64,000 nucleotides of DNA from Sphingopyxis sp. JAI128 (GTDB lineage: Bacteria > Pseudomonadota > Alphaproteobacteria > Sphingomonadales > Sphingomonadaceae): positions 1 through 64,000 of the forward strand of contig NZ_JACHDA010000006.1 in the NCBI RefSeq assembly GCF_014207235.1, read 5' to 3'. Shown here in pieces: positions 8,066 to 16,073 of this stretch; position 1 is the first letter of the stretch; each line of letters begins with the position of its first letter. Position numbers and translations under genes: made by a program. The notes under the pieces were generated by a model that was given only the letters and a program-made list of their open reading frames with translations, made no database searches and was not told the origin of the DNA.

Positions 8066-9433
8066 ATGGCGATTGGCCGCCTGTTCATCGCCAATCGCGG
8101 CGAAATCGCCCTCCGCGTCGCGCGCGCCGCGCAGGCGCTGAATATCGAAACCGTGCTCGGGGTGTCCGAAGCCGACAAGGACAGCGCTGCGGCGCGGCTG
8201 GTCGACCGCGTTGTCGTGATCGGCCCCGGACCGGCGGCAAAAAGCTACCTCGATGCGAGGCTTGTGGTCCAGGCGGCGAAGGCCACCGGATGCGACGCGC
8301 TGCACCCCGGCTACGGCTTCCTGTCCGAACGCGCGATGTTCGCGCAGCTGTGCGAGGATCATGGCATTATCTTTGTCGGGCCCCAGCCTGGCATCATCGA
8401 CGCGCTCGGCGACAAATTGCGCGCGCGTGAAATGGCGGCCGCGGCGGGGGTGCCGCTGGTGCCGGGCAGCGGTGAGATTGCCAGCGCCGCCGATGCGCGG
8501 CGGATTGCCGATGAGATCGGCTATCCGGTCTTGCTCAAAGCCGCGGCAGGCGGCGGCGGGCGCGGCATGGTGATCGCCAACAACGGCGAAGAGGTCGAGG
8601 CGGGCTATGGCCGTGCCAGCGCCGAGGCGTTGGCGGCGTTCAACGACGGCACCTTGTTTATGGAACGCTTCGTTCCCGAGGCGCGGCATGTCGAGGTGCA
8701 ACTGATCGGCGACGGACAGGGCAAGGTCGTGCATTTCGGCGAACGCGACTGTTCCGTGCAACGCCGCTACCAAAAGCTGATCGAGGAAGCGCCGAGCGTC
8801 GCGATGCCTGACACGTTGCGCGCCGAACTGCACAAGGCAGCAGTCGATCTGGCCGCGAGCGTCGATTACCGCAACGCCGGCACGGTTGAATTTCTCTACG
8901 ACGTGCTGCGTCAGGAAGTCTATTTCATCGAGGTTAATGCGCGCATCCAGGTCGAGCATCCGGTGAGCGAAATGGTGAGCGGCGTCGATCTGGTCCAGCA
9001 GCAGCTCCGCGTTGCGGGCGGGCAGAGACTGTCGATGGCGCAGGACGATGTCGTGCTGTCGGGCCATGCGATCGAATGCCGGATCAATGCCGAGGACAGT
9101 GCTCGCGGTTTCACCCCCGTTCCCGGCACAATCACCCGCTGGGCGCCGCCCGAAGGCGCAGGGATCAGGCTCGACAGCCATATGGGTAGCGGCGCGGTTA
9201 TCCCGCCCTTTTACGATTCGATGGTCGGCAAGCTGATTGTCCATGGCGCCGACCGCGCGCAGGCGGTCGCGCGGCTGACCGGCGCGCTCGACGATTTCAC
9301 GGTCGAAGGCGTGCCGACGACGATCGACCTGCACCGGCAGATCGTCCGCCACCCCGATTTCATTGCCAACCGTTTCCACACGCGCTGGCTCGAACAAGTG
9401 ATGCTCGCCGAACCGGCGATTGCAGCAGAATAG
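8066..9433 (+). CDS. Biotin carboxylase subunit (AccC-like)
   Basis: 455 aa, the full length of an AccC-type subunit. It uses ATP and bicarbonate to carboxylate biotin on the carrier. Features: N-terminal IANRGEIALRVARAA, LHPGYGFLSE, the ATP-grasp glycine loop AAAGGGGRGM, GERDCSVQRRYQKLIEEAPS, and the catalytic block FIEVNARIQVEHPVSEM with its conserved Arg and Glu. AccC usually reads EMNTR where this has EVNAR. No biotinyl domain is fused. The position between a dedicated carrier and a 5S-like carboxyltransferase, with no AccA/AccD or acyl-CoA carboxylase beta subunit, argues against fatty acid synthesis as its job. Confidence 0.95.
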   Translation: MAIGRLFIANRGEIALRVARAAQALNIETVLGVSEADKDSAAARLVDRVVVIGPGPAAKSYLDARLVVQAAKATGCDALHPGYGFLSERAMFAQLCEDHGIIFVGPQPGIIDALGDKLRAREMAAAAGVPLVPGSGEIASAADARRIADEIGYPVLLKAAAGGGGRGMVIANNGEEVEAGYGRASAEALAAFNDGTLFMERFVPEARHVEVQLIGDGQGKVVHFGERDCSVQRRYQKLIEEAPSVAMPDTLRAELHKAAVDLAASVDYRNAGTVEFLYDVLRQEVYFIEVNARIQVEHPVSEMVSGVDLVQQQLRVAGGQRLSMAQDDVVLSGHAIECRINAEDSARGFTPVPGTITRWAPPEGAGIRLDSHMGSGAVIPPFYDSMVGKLIVHGADRAQAVARLTGALDDFTVEGVPTTIDLHRQIVRHPDFIANRFHTRWLEQVMLAEPAIAAE

Positions 9434-9440
9434 GCAGACT

Positions 9441-10895
9441 ATGGCCCATATCAAATTCCTTGACGAGACCTGCCGCGACGGCCAGCAGAGCCTGTGGGGC
9501 ATGCGGATGCAGGCAGGGCAGGCCTATCCGGTGCTGCCGACGATCGACCAGACCGGCTATTCGACGATCAGCCTGGCGGGATCCTCGCTGTTCGAGGTGC
9601 TGGTGCGGCACTGCCAGGAGGATCCCTGGGCGGGGTTCGACCTGATGATGAGCCAGATCAAGAACACCCCCGTGCGCGGCGGAATCCGCTCGAACGGGTC
9701 GGTGACCTTCGGCTTTACCCCGCAGGTGCTGATGGACTTGTGGATGGAACGGCTTTGCATCCATGGCGTGCGCAGCTGGTGGATCTACGACGTATTGTTC
9801 AACATCGACAAGATGACGCGGCTCGCCAAGCTGTCGAAGAAATATGACTGCAAGGTCGCGGCGACGATGCTGTTCACGCTGTCGCCCGTCCACGACGATG
9901 CTTTTTGGGCGGACAAGGCCGACAAGCTGTCCGCCATACCCGAAGTCGACAGCCTGCTGCTCTATGACACTGGCGGCGTACTCGACCGCGACCGGATCAA
10001 GACGCTGGTTCCCGCGATCGTTGCCAATGCGCGCGGCAAGCCGGTCGAGATGCATTCGAACAACATGCTCGGCCAGTCGGCGAAGGCCTATTGCGATGCG
10101 GTCGAATTCGGGGTCACCGTTCTCCATACCGCGGCGCGCTCGATGGCGAACGGTCCGTCGATCCCGTCGATCGACATCATGGCCAAGAATATGGAAACGC
10201 TGGGCCACACGCACGACATCGACATGTCGAAACTGCATCCGGTGTCCGAGCATTTCCGCAAGGTCGCCAAGACCGCGGGTTATCTGCACGACCAGCATTA
10301 TGAATATGATGTCACCTCGCTGACCACGCAGATCCCGGGCGGCATGATGGGCACGCTGCGCAACCAGCTGATCCAGCAGAATATGCTCGATATGCTGCCG
10401 GTGGTGCTCGACGAGGTCGCCGCGGTGCGACGCGAGCTCGGTTACCCCGGGATGGCGACGCCGTTCGCGCAGCTCGTCGGCACACTCGCGGTTCTCAATA
10501 TCGTTACCGGCAAGCGTTATGGCGCGATTCCCGACGAGGTGATCCAATATGCCGCGGGCTATTACGGCGAACCGCCGGCGCCGATCGACCCCGAAGTGAT
10601 GGACCGCATCGCCGCGGCGCCGCGTGCGAAGGAAATTTTTGGCAATCCGCCGCCGGAGCCGACGCTCGAGGATCTAAAGCGCCAGCACGGCACTGATGAC
10701 GAGGATGAGCTCATCCTGCGCGCGCTGGTCCCCGCGACCGATATCGACAAGATGCGCGCGGCCGGCCCGCTGAAGCGCGACTATCCGACGATTTCGTCCC
10801 CCGAAATGGAGCAGGTGCGGCGGTTGATGAAGGTCGCGAACACCCCGTTCGTGCAAATCAAGTCAGCCGAACTCGACCTCGTCATGCGGAGATAG
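9441..10895 (+). CDS. Carboxyltransferase of the pyruvate-carboxylase/transcarboxylase-5S type with altered metal site
   Basis: 484 aa, HMGL-like TIM barrel plus the C-terminal region seen in transcarboxylase 5S and pyruvate carboxylase. Similarity runs through the whole chain: CRDGQQSL (Asp13 equals the 5S metal ligand Asp23), FTLSPVH, TSLTTQIPGGM, TPFAQLVGTLAVLNI and AAGYYGEPPAPIDP. However, the carbamylated lysine of 5S (KDMAALL) is Tyr175 here (YDTGGVL), and the HxH metal pair (LHCHSTTG) is His205-Ser-Asn207 (MHSNNML). The enzyme should thus handle a different acceptor or mechanism. It begins 7 nt after the biotin carboxylase stop. The exact substrate is not readable from sequence; a ketone is my inference from the downstream ligase and thiolase. 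Confidence 0.82.
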   Translation: MAHIKFLDETCRDGQQSLWGMRMQAGQAYPVLPTIDQTGYSTISLAGSSLFEVLVRHCQEDPWAGFDLMMSQIKNTPVRGGIRSNGSVTFGFTPQVLMDLWMERLCIHGVRSWWIYDVLFNIDKMTRLAKLSKKYDCKVAATMLFTLSPVHDDAFWADKADKLSAIPEVDSLLLYDTGGVLDRDRIKTLVPAIVANARGKPVEMHSNNMLGQSAKAYCDAVEFGVTVLHTAARSMANGPSIPSIDIMAKNMETLGHTHDIDMSKLHPVSEHFRKVAKTAGYLHDQHYEYDVTSLTTQIPGGMMGTLRNQLIQQNMLDMLPVVLDEVAAVRRELGYPGMATPFAQLVGTLAVLNIVTGKRYGAIPDEVIQYAAGYYGEPPAPIDPEVMDRIAAAPRAKEIFGNPPPEPTLEDLKRQHGTDDEDELILRALVPATDIDKMRAAGPLKRDYPTISSPEMEQVRRLMKVANTPFVQIKSAELDLVMRR

Positions 10896-10901
10896 CCGCC
10901 G

Positions 10902-12452
10902 ATGCGGATGATCGACTATTTCGATCGTGGCGCCCGGATGGCGCACGATCAGCCGTGCATGATCGCGGGCGATCGATCGCGGACCTATGACGAGGTTTCG
11001 GCGCGCAGCCATGCGATCGCGCGCGCCTTGATCGCCGACGGCTTTGCTCCCGGGGCGCACGGCGCGGTGCTCAGCGGCAATGCAATGGAAGCGTTCGAGG
11101 CGATCCTCGGCATCTTGCGCGCCGACGGCGTGTGGGTGATGGCGAACAACCGCGCCGCGGTCGGCGAGAACGCCTATCTGCTCGATCTGCTCGATGTCGA
11201 CACGCTGTTCGTTCACTCGGAAATCGCCGACCGTATCGCAACCTTTCGCGCTGAATGCCCGAACATCCGCCGCTATGTCGCGCTTGACCGCCCGTTCGCC
11301 GAGGCCGATCTGTTCCTGGAGGATATGATCGACGGCTCGACTGAACCGGCGCCGCAGCGGCGTTCGGGCCATGAGGACGAACTCGCCTTCCTCGGGAACA
11401 CCGGCGGGACGACGGGGCGGTCCAAGGGAGTGATGCTGTCGAACCGCAACTGGCAGGCGCTGGTGTCGAGCCTCGTCGCGTCGATGCCGATGAAGGTGCC
11501 GCCGGTGAACCTGGTCGCGGCGCCGATGACGCACGCGGCGGGACCGCTGGCGCTCGCCAGCATGGCGCTCGGCGGGACGGTCGTGATCCTGCCAAAATTC
11601 GACCCGCCCGCAGTTGTCGAGGCGATCGAACGCCACCGGGTGACTTACATGTTCCTTCCGCCGACCGCGATCTACATGCTGCTCGCCGAACCGAGCGTGC
11701 GGACGGCCGATCTCTCGAGCCTCGAATATATCAGTTACGCGGGGGCGCCGATGTCGCTCGACCGACTGAAGGAGGCGATTGCGGTGCTCGGCCCGGTGAT
11801 GAACGCCAGCTTCGGCCAGACCGAGGCGCCGATGTGCGTCACTGCGATGCCGCCGCACGAGCATCTGAATGCCGCGGGCGAACTTGCGCATCCCGGCAGC
11901 TGTGGGCGCGCGAACCTGCTTTCGATCGTCGAGATCATGGACGAGGAAGGTCATATATTGCCCCCGGGGACACGCGGCGAGATTGTCGTGCGCGGGCCGC
12001 TGGTGATGGCGGGCTATTACAAGAACCCCGAAGCCACCGCCGAGGTCTCGGCGTTCGGTTGGCACCATACTGGCGACATCGGGGTGCGCGATGAAGACGG
12101 CTGGTTCTATGTCGTCGATCGCAAGAAGGACATGATCATCTCAGGCGGCTTCAACATCTACCCCGCCGAGGTTGAACAGGCGTTCCTAGCGCACCCACAA
12201 GTCCAGGACTGCGCGGTGATCGGCGTGCCAGACGACAAATGGGGCGAGGCGGTCGTCGCGGTGGTCGAACCGCGCGTCGGGGCGACGATTGACACCGACG
12301 CGCTGATGGCGGCGGCACGCGAAGTGCTTGGGCCCGTCAAGACGCCAAAAGTGATTGAAGTTGTCGAATCGCTGCCGCGCAGCAATGCCGGCAAAGTCCT
12401 ACGCGCCGAGCTGCGCCGCGAACGCTGGACTGCGGCGGGCAGGGCGATCTGA
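10902..12452 (+). CDS. AMP-forming acyl-CoA synthetase
   Basis: 516-aa ANL-superfamily ligase. It contains the P-loop-like LGNTGGTTGRSKGVMLSN (about 163-180), ASFGQTEAP (A5-type motif), WHHTGDIGVRDEDGWFYVVDRKKDMI, and the C-terminal GGFNIYPAEVE with SNAGKVLRAELR supplying the adenylation lysine. It activates a carboxylic acid to its CoA thioester with ATP. In this operon it follows directly after the carboxyltransferase gene and overlaps the thiolase gene by 1 bp (TGATG). That order matches a route of carboxylation to a 3-oxo acid, CoA activation, then thiolytic cleavage. Substrate identity is inference. Confidence 0.92.
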   Translation: MRMIDYFDRGARMAHDQPCMIAGDRSRTYDEVSARSHAIARALIADGFAPGAHGAVLSGNAMEAFEAILGILRADGVWVMANNRAAVGENAYLLDLLDVDTLFVHSEIADRIATFRAECPNIRRYVALDRPFAEADLFLEDMIDGSTEPAPQRRSGHEDELAFLGNTGGTTGRSKGVMLSNRNWQALVSSLVASMPMKVPPVNLVAAPMTHAAGPLALASMALGGTVVILPKFDPPAVVEAIERHRVTYMFLPPTAIYMLLAEPSVRTADLSSLEYISYAGAPMSLDRLKEAIAVLGPVMNASFGQTEAPMCVTAMPPHEHLNAAGELAHPGSCGRANLLSIVEIMDEEGHILPPGTRGEIVVRGPLVMAGYYKNPEATAEVSAFGWHHTGDIGVRDEDGWFYVVDRKKDMIISGGFNIYPAEVEQAFLAHPQVQDCAVIGVPDDKWGEAVVAVVEPRVGATIDTDALMAAAREVLGPVKTPKVIEVVESLPRSNAGKVLRAELRRERWTAAGRAI

Positions 12453-13675
12453 TGCGTGATGCGGTCATCCTCGGCGTCGGCATGACGCCATTCGGGCGCC
12501 ATCTCGACAAGAGTCACGAGCAACTGACGCAGGCGGCGGTACGGCTGGCGCTCGCCGATTCCGGCGTGCCCCCCGATCAGATTCAGATGGCGGTCTATGC
12601 CAATGTCATCCAGGGCTTTTTTGCGGGCGAAATGTCGATCCCGGGCGAATATGCGCTGCGTCCGCTCGGCATTTCGGGGGTGCGCGGTTTCCGTGTCGAG
12701 GCGGCGTGCGCGAGTTCGACCGTCGGTTTCCACCTCGCGGTCGATCACGTCCGCGCCGGATTGTGCGATATCGCGCTGATCGTCGGGGTCGAGAAACTCT
12801 ATTCCGATGACCGCGCCAAGAAATTCGCTGTGTTCCAGCAGCCGCGCGACCTGGTCGAGGCGCGTGCCTATCTCGCGCGCACCGCCGACCTGCTCGCGCC
12901 CGTCCCGCCGGGGCTGGAACGCGAAAGCCCCAATGTGCTGATGGAAGCCTATGCGGCGCAGGCGCGGCTTCACATGGCGACTTATGGTACGACGCAGCGC
13001 CAGATCGCCGCCGTCGCCGCAAAAGATCATTCCGCGTCGCAGTTCAATCCGCTGTCGCAATATCGCGATGCGATCAGCATCGACGAAGTGCTCGCCGCGC
13101 CGCAGGTCGCCTGGCCGCTGACCAATCCGATGTGCGCACCTATCAGCGACGGTGCCGCTGCGGCGATCATCTGCACGGCCGACATCGCCTCGCGTTTTAC
13201 GGGTCGTGCCGTCCGCATCCTTGCCGCCGAGCAACAGACGGGCAGCAACCGCGCGCCCCACGATTATGCGCACCATGTTACCCGGATCGTCGGCGACCGC
13301 GCTTATGAGCGCGCGGGCATCGGTCCCGCCGACATCGATGTCGCCGAGGTCCACGACGCAAGCTCGATCGGCGAGATCATCCAGACCGAAGCGCTGCGGC
13401 TCTGTCCGCCCGGCGAAGCGGGCGCGGCGGCCGAGCGCGGCGAAACGGCACTTGGCGGGCGAATCCCGGTCAACACATCGGGCGGGCTGGTATCAAAAGG
13501 CCATCCCCTGGGCGCGACCGGGCTGGGGCAGATTCACGAACTGGTGACGCAATTGCGCGGCGGCGCCGATGGCCGCCAGGTCGAAGGCGCGCGCATCGCG
13601 ATCGCGGAGAACAGCGGCGGCTTTTACGGCGTAGAGGATGGCATGTCGGCAGTGACGATATTGGCGCGGCTATAG
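12452..13675 (+). CDS. SCP2-type (non-specific lipid-transfer-associated) thiolase
   Basis: 407 aa. Nucleophilic Cys86 lies in EAACASST; GGLVSKGHPLGATG supplies the catalytic histidine region; VHDASS and ENSGG mark the SCP2/SCPx-type branch, which lacks the CxG motif of classical FadA thiolases. Such thiolases often cleave bulky or branched 3-oxoacyl-CoAs such as sterol and isoprenoid side chains. It ends the carboxylase operon and would split the CoA-activated carboxylation product into acetyl- or propionyl-CoA and a shorter acyl-CoA. The TGATG overlap with the ligase indicates coupled translation. Confidence 0.88.
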   Translation: MRDAVILGVGMTPFGRHLDKSHEQLTQAAVRLALADSGVPPDQIQMAVYANVIQGFFAGEMSIPGEYALRPLGISGVRGFRVEAACASSTVGFHLAVDHVRAGLCDIALIVGVEKLYSDDRAKKFAVFQQPRDLVEARAYLARTADLLAPVPPGLERESPNVLMEAYAAQARLHMATYGTTQRQIAAVAAKDHSASQFNPLSQYRDAISIDEVLAAPQVAWPLTNPMCAPISDGAAAAIICTADIASRFTGRAVRILAAEQQTGSNRAPHDYAHHVTRIVGDRAYERAGIGPADIDVAEVHDASSIGEIIQTEALRLCPPGEAGAAAERGETALGGRIPVNTSGGLVSKGHPLGATGLGQIHELVTQLRGGADGRQVEGARIAIAENSGGFYGVEDGMSAVTILARL

Positions 13676-13686
13676 CTGATCGTCGC

Positions 13687-13702
13687 CCCCGCGAAGGCGG
13701 GG
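13687..13702. repeat. REP-like GC hairpin between convergent genes
   Basis: CCCCGC-GAAG-GCGGGG forms a perfect 6-bp stem with a 4-nt loop, embedded in CGTCGCCCCCGCGAAGGCGG. This short sequence is a frequent extragenic palindrome in sphingomonad genomes as I remember them. It lies 11 bp after the thiolase stop and between convergent genes, where it could help end transcription from both sides, though no T-run follows. Confidence 0.55.
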
Positions 13703-13775
13703 ACCGCGATCGGCCTTGCGCAACTAGGCGGGGTAGACCGACAGCGGCCCCTACCTTCACGCGGCGACGGGTACT

Positions 13776-14579
13776 CTATCCGGCCGCAGCATCCGCGTCC
13801 GCAAACAGCGCTGCAATCTTCGGCACGACCTCATGCGCGGTCATCTCGATCTGCAGCGGGGTCACCGACACCTTGTTGTCGAGCACGGCGTGCAGGTCAT
13901 TGCCGTCGTCGTCGCCGCCGTCGGGAAAGCCGATCTTGACCCAGTAATAGGGAACGTGCCGCTCGTCGACGCGGCGCACTGGGCGGAAGCAGCCCGAGGG
14001 GCGTTGCCCCTGCGTCGTCGCGCGGATGCCGGTCACGTCGCCGACCGGGCAGTCGGGGAAATTGACGTTGACGAACAGACCGGGTGTCCACTCAAGTTCG
14101 AGCAGCTGCTTGATCACGATCGGCGCATAGTGGCGCGCGGTGTCCCAATGGATCTCGCTGTGGTAGCGGATGATCTGGCTCAGCGCGATTGCTGGAACGC
14201 CCAGCACCGCGCCCTCCATCGCCGCCGATGCGGTACCCGAATAGGTGATGTCCTCTGCGAGGTTCGGGCCGCGATTGATCCCCGAGAGGATCAGATCGGG
14301 CTTTTTGTCGGTCATGAATTCATAGATGCCAAGCAGCGCGCAGTCGGTCGGGGTGCCGCGCACCGCCCAATGCCGCTCGTCGCGCTGGACCACGCGGACC
14401 GGATGACTGATCGACATCGAATGGCCCGCGCCCGAGCGTTCCTCGTCGGGGGCGACGAGCCAGACATCGTCGCTGAACTGGCGCGCGATCTCTTCGAGCA
14501 GCACGATCCCCGGCGCGTCGATGCCGTCGTCGTTGATCACCAATATCCGCGGGTTGGCCTTCATGCCCATGTTCGTCAT
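13776..14579 (-). CDS. surE: SurE-like 5'/3'-nucleotidase (phosphatase)
   Basis: 267 aa. The SurE signature is complete: RILVINDDGIDAPGI at the N-terminus with the metal-binding Asp pair, LVAPDEERSGAGHSMS, GTPTDCALLG, and DLILSGINRGPNLAEDITYSG, in which the Asn is a metal ligand. SurE enzymes hydrolyse phosphate monoesters. Housekeeping surE normally sits near pcm or serS; here it faces a PPDK-like operon and shares operator site B with it, so it may remove phosphate from a pathway intermediate. ATGs at 14579, 14570 and 14564 are all possible; GGGGAAGG lies directly upstream of the first. Confidence 0.9.
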   Translation of the reverse strand: MTNMGMKANPRILVINDDGIDAPGIVLLEEIARQFSDDVWLVAPDEERSGAGHSMSISHPVRVVQRDERHWAVRGTPTDCALLGIYEFMTDKKPDLILSGINRGPNLAEDITYSGTASAAMEGAVLGVPAIALSQIIRYHSEIHWDTARHYAPIVIKQLLELEWTPGLFVNVNFPDCPVGDVTGIRATTQGQRPSGCFRPVRRVDERHVPYYWVKIGFPDGGDDDGNDLHAVLDNKVSVTPLQIEMTAHEVVPKIAALFADADAAAG

Positions 14580-14637
14580 CCTTCCCCAAATTCCGTTATC
14601 GGCACACCATAGGGGAAAGCGAGTTCATTAGTCAATA

Positions 14638-14648
14638 TCGTCGGACGA
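14638..14648 (+). promoter_or_regulatory. Candidate GntR/FadR-type operator, site B
   Basis: TCGTCGGACGA fits TNGTNNNACNA exactly and is part of the 13-bp palindrome ATCGTC-G-GACGAT. The flanks (GTCAATA before, TTTTGCCCAA after) repeat those of site A. It lies between divergent genes, about 64 bp from the surE start and 85 bp from the start of the PPDK-like operon, so one protein could control both. Confidence 0.72.
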
Positions 14649-14727
14649 TTTTGCCCAATGCTTATTGACATCAGTCCCGCCATCGGTCACCTAGCGGACA
14701 AAGAAAACGACATTTAGGGGAAGAGGG

Positions 14728-15474
14728 TTGGCCAGGCTGCCTATCGACGACGCGCTCTATGTAAAACCTCCGGCATCGCCGCTGGTCGAAGCGACGCTCG
14801 GCCTCGTGCAAGAGCTGGTGCGGGACCGCCTGCGCGAGTCGGGCCGCGACTGGAACGATTTCACGATGGCGGGTGCCGACGACCTGCTGACGACCGCCGA
14901 TTTCGCGGCAGTCGAGGCGCGGCTGCTTGCGAGCGGCCACCGTTTTGACTGGTCGGCGAGCATCTCGGTCGCCGAGCGGCCCGAGGCCTATAAATCGGCG
15001 GGCGACGACGCCGCGACCGACGCCGGCTTTGTTCATCCCGACGCGCCGACGGGCGACGCCGACGACCGGGGCAGGGCGCTGCGCGGGGTCGGCGACAATG
15101 TCGTCCAGCATGCGCAGGACATGCGCGGTACCGCCCGCTACATTCGCTCGAACGAGCGTGTTCTGTCCTACCTGACCGACGGGGTGCCGCCGGGGACGAT
15201 CGCGGTGATCGACGACAGCGGCGGGACGCTGACCGCGCCGATCATCGAACAATTCGCCGGGGTGATCTGCGCCGGCGGCACCGTCCGCTCGCACCTCGGC
15301 ATCCTGACCCGCGAATATAATATCCCCTGTCTGATGAACGCCAAGATCAGCGGGATCCGCGAGGGCGATACGGTGGTAATCGAGGCGAGCGCGCCTGCGA
15401 AAACGACCGAGGATTATCAGGAAGGTGTCGAGCGCGTCGGCCGCGTCTGGTTGCTAGCGGGAGAGAGCGCATGA
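14728..15474 (+). CDS. Stand-alone PEP-utilising-enzyme mobile (phosphohistidine swivel) domain protein
   Basis: 248 aa. The C-terminal half (about 150-232) is the swivelling phosphohistidine domain: PPGTIAVIDDSGG, then VICAGGTVRSHLGILTREY with the phosphorylatable His189, then IPCLMNAK. The N-terminal 140 residues have no recognised fold. Translation probably begins at TTG 14728, since AGGGGAAGAGGG precedes it and no in-frame ATG occurs before residue 47. Comparable split subunits exist in phenylphosphate synthase, where phosphate is passed by a histidine to a non-PEP acceptor. It overlaps the next gene by 4 bp. It may take phosphate from, or pass it to, the other swivel domain of this operon. 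Confidence 0.8.
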   Translation: MARLPIDDALYVKPPASPLVEATLGLVQELVRDRLRESGRDWNDFTMAGADDLLTTADFAAVEARLLASGHRFDWSASISVAERPEAYKSAGDDAATDAGFVHPDAPTGDADDRGRALRGVGDNVVQHAQDMRGTARYIRSNERVLSYLTDGVPPGTIAVIDDSGGTLTAPIIEQFAGVICAGGTVRSHLGILTREYNIPCLMNAKISGIREGDTVVIEASAPAKTTEDYQEGVERVGRVWLLAGESA

Positions 15475-16073
15475 ACGACCGCGACCTTGCCTTGCACGGC
15501 GCGGCGATCAAGCGCCATGCGCCGGCCAAAGCGATCGGCGAACTGGTCGGATTGTCCGAGGAGCGCGCTGCGGCGCTACTGACCGAGGCGGTGGCGAGCG
15601 GTCGTGCGATCGAGGCCAAGGGCGCCTATGCGCTGACCCCGCTTGCCGGGGTGGCGCTGCAATCGCGCTATGGCCTGCATTTCCAGCATCTGCGCGAGGA
15701 CGCTGCCTTTCGGTCGGCCTATGACGGGTTCGAGCGGATCAACCGGACCTTGAAGCAGATCATCACCGACTGGCAGACGCTTGACGTCGGCGGGCAGAAG
15801 GTCGCGAACGACCATCGCGACAAGGATTATGATGCGAAGATCATCGATCGGCTCGGCGGGCTGCATGAACAGGCCGAACCGATCCTTGCCGGGCTGGCCA
15901 GAGGGTTGCCACGCCTGAAAATCTACGGCGACAAATTGCTCGCCGCATTGGAAGCCGCTGAGGATGGCGACGTCGAATGGGTCAGCGATATTCGCCGCGA
16001 CAGCTATCACACCGTCTGGTTCGAACTGCACGAAGAACTGCTTCGTATCATGGGCACGGAGCGCGACGAATGA
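15471..16073 (+). CDS. Winged-helix-like protein of a split PPDK-type system
   Basis: 200 aa, no certain family. The first 55 residues (LHGAAIKRHAPAKAIGELVG, then SEERAAALLTEAVASGRAIE and AYALTPLAG) read like a winged helix. Similar short segments are found, as I recall, attached to PPDK-related proteins of actinobacteria. The remainder is helical and charged, with a region KVANDHRDKDYDAKIIDRLGGL that could be a coiled or binding surface. Because both ends overlap neighbours by 4 bp (ATGA), it is probably a structural or regulatory subunit made in step with them rather than a DNA-binding regulator. Confidence 0.7.
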   Translation: MNDRDLALHGAAIKRHAPAKAIGELVGLSEERAAALLTEAVASGRAIEAKGAYALTPLAGVALQSRYGLHFQHLREDAAFRSAYDGFERINRTLKQIITDWQTLDVGGQKVANDHRDKDYDAKIIDRLGGLHEQAEPILAGLARGLPRLKIYGDKLLAALEAAEDGDVEWVSDIRRDSYHTVWFELHEELLRIMGTERDE

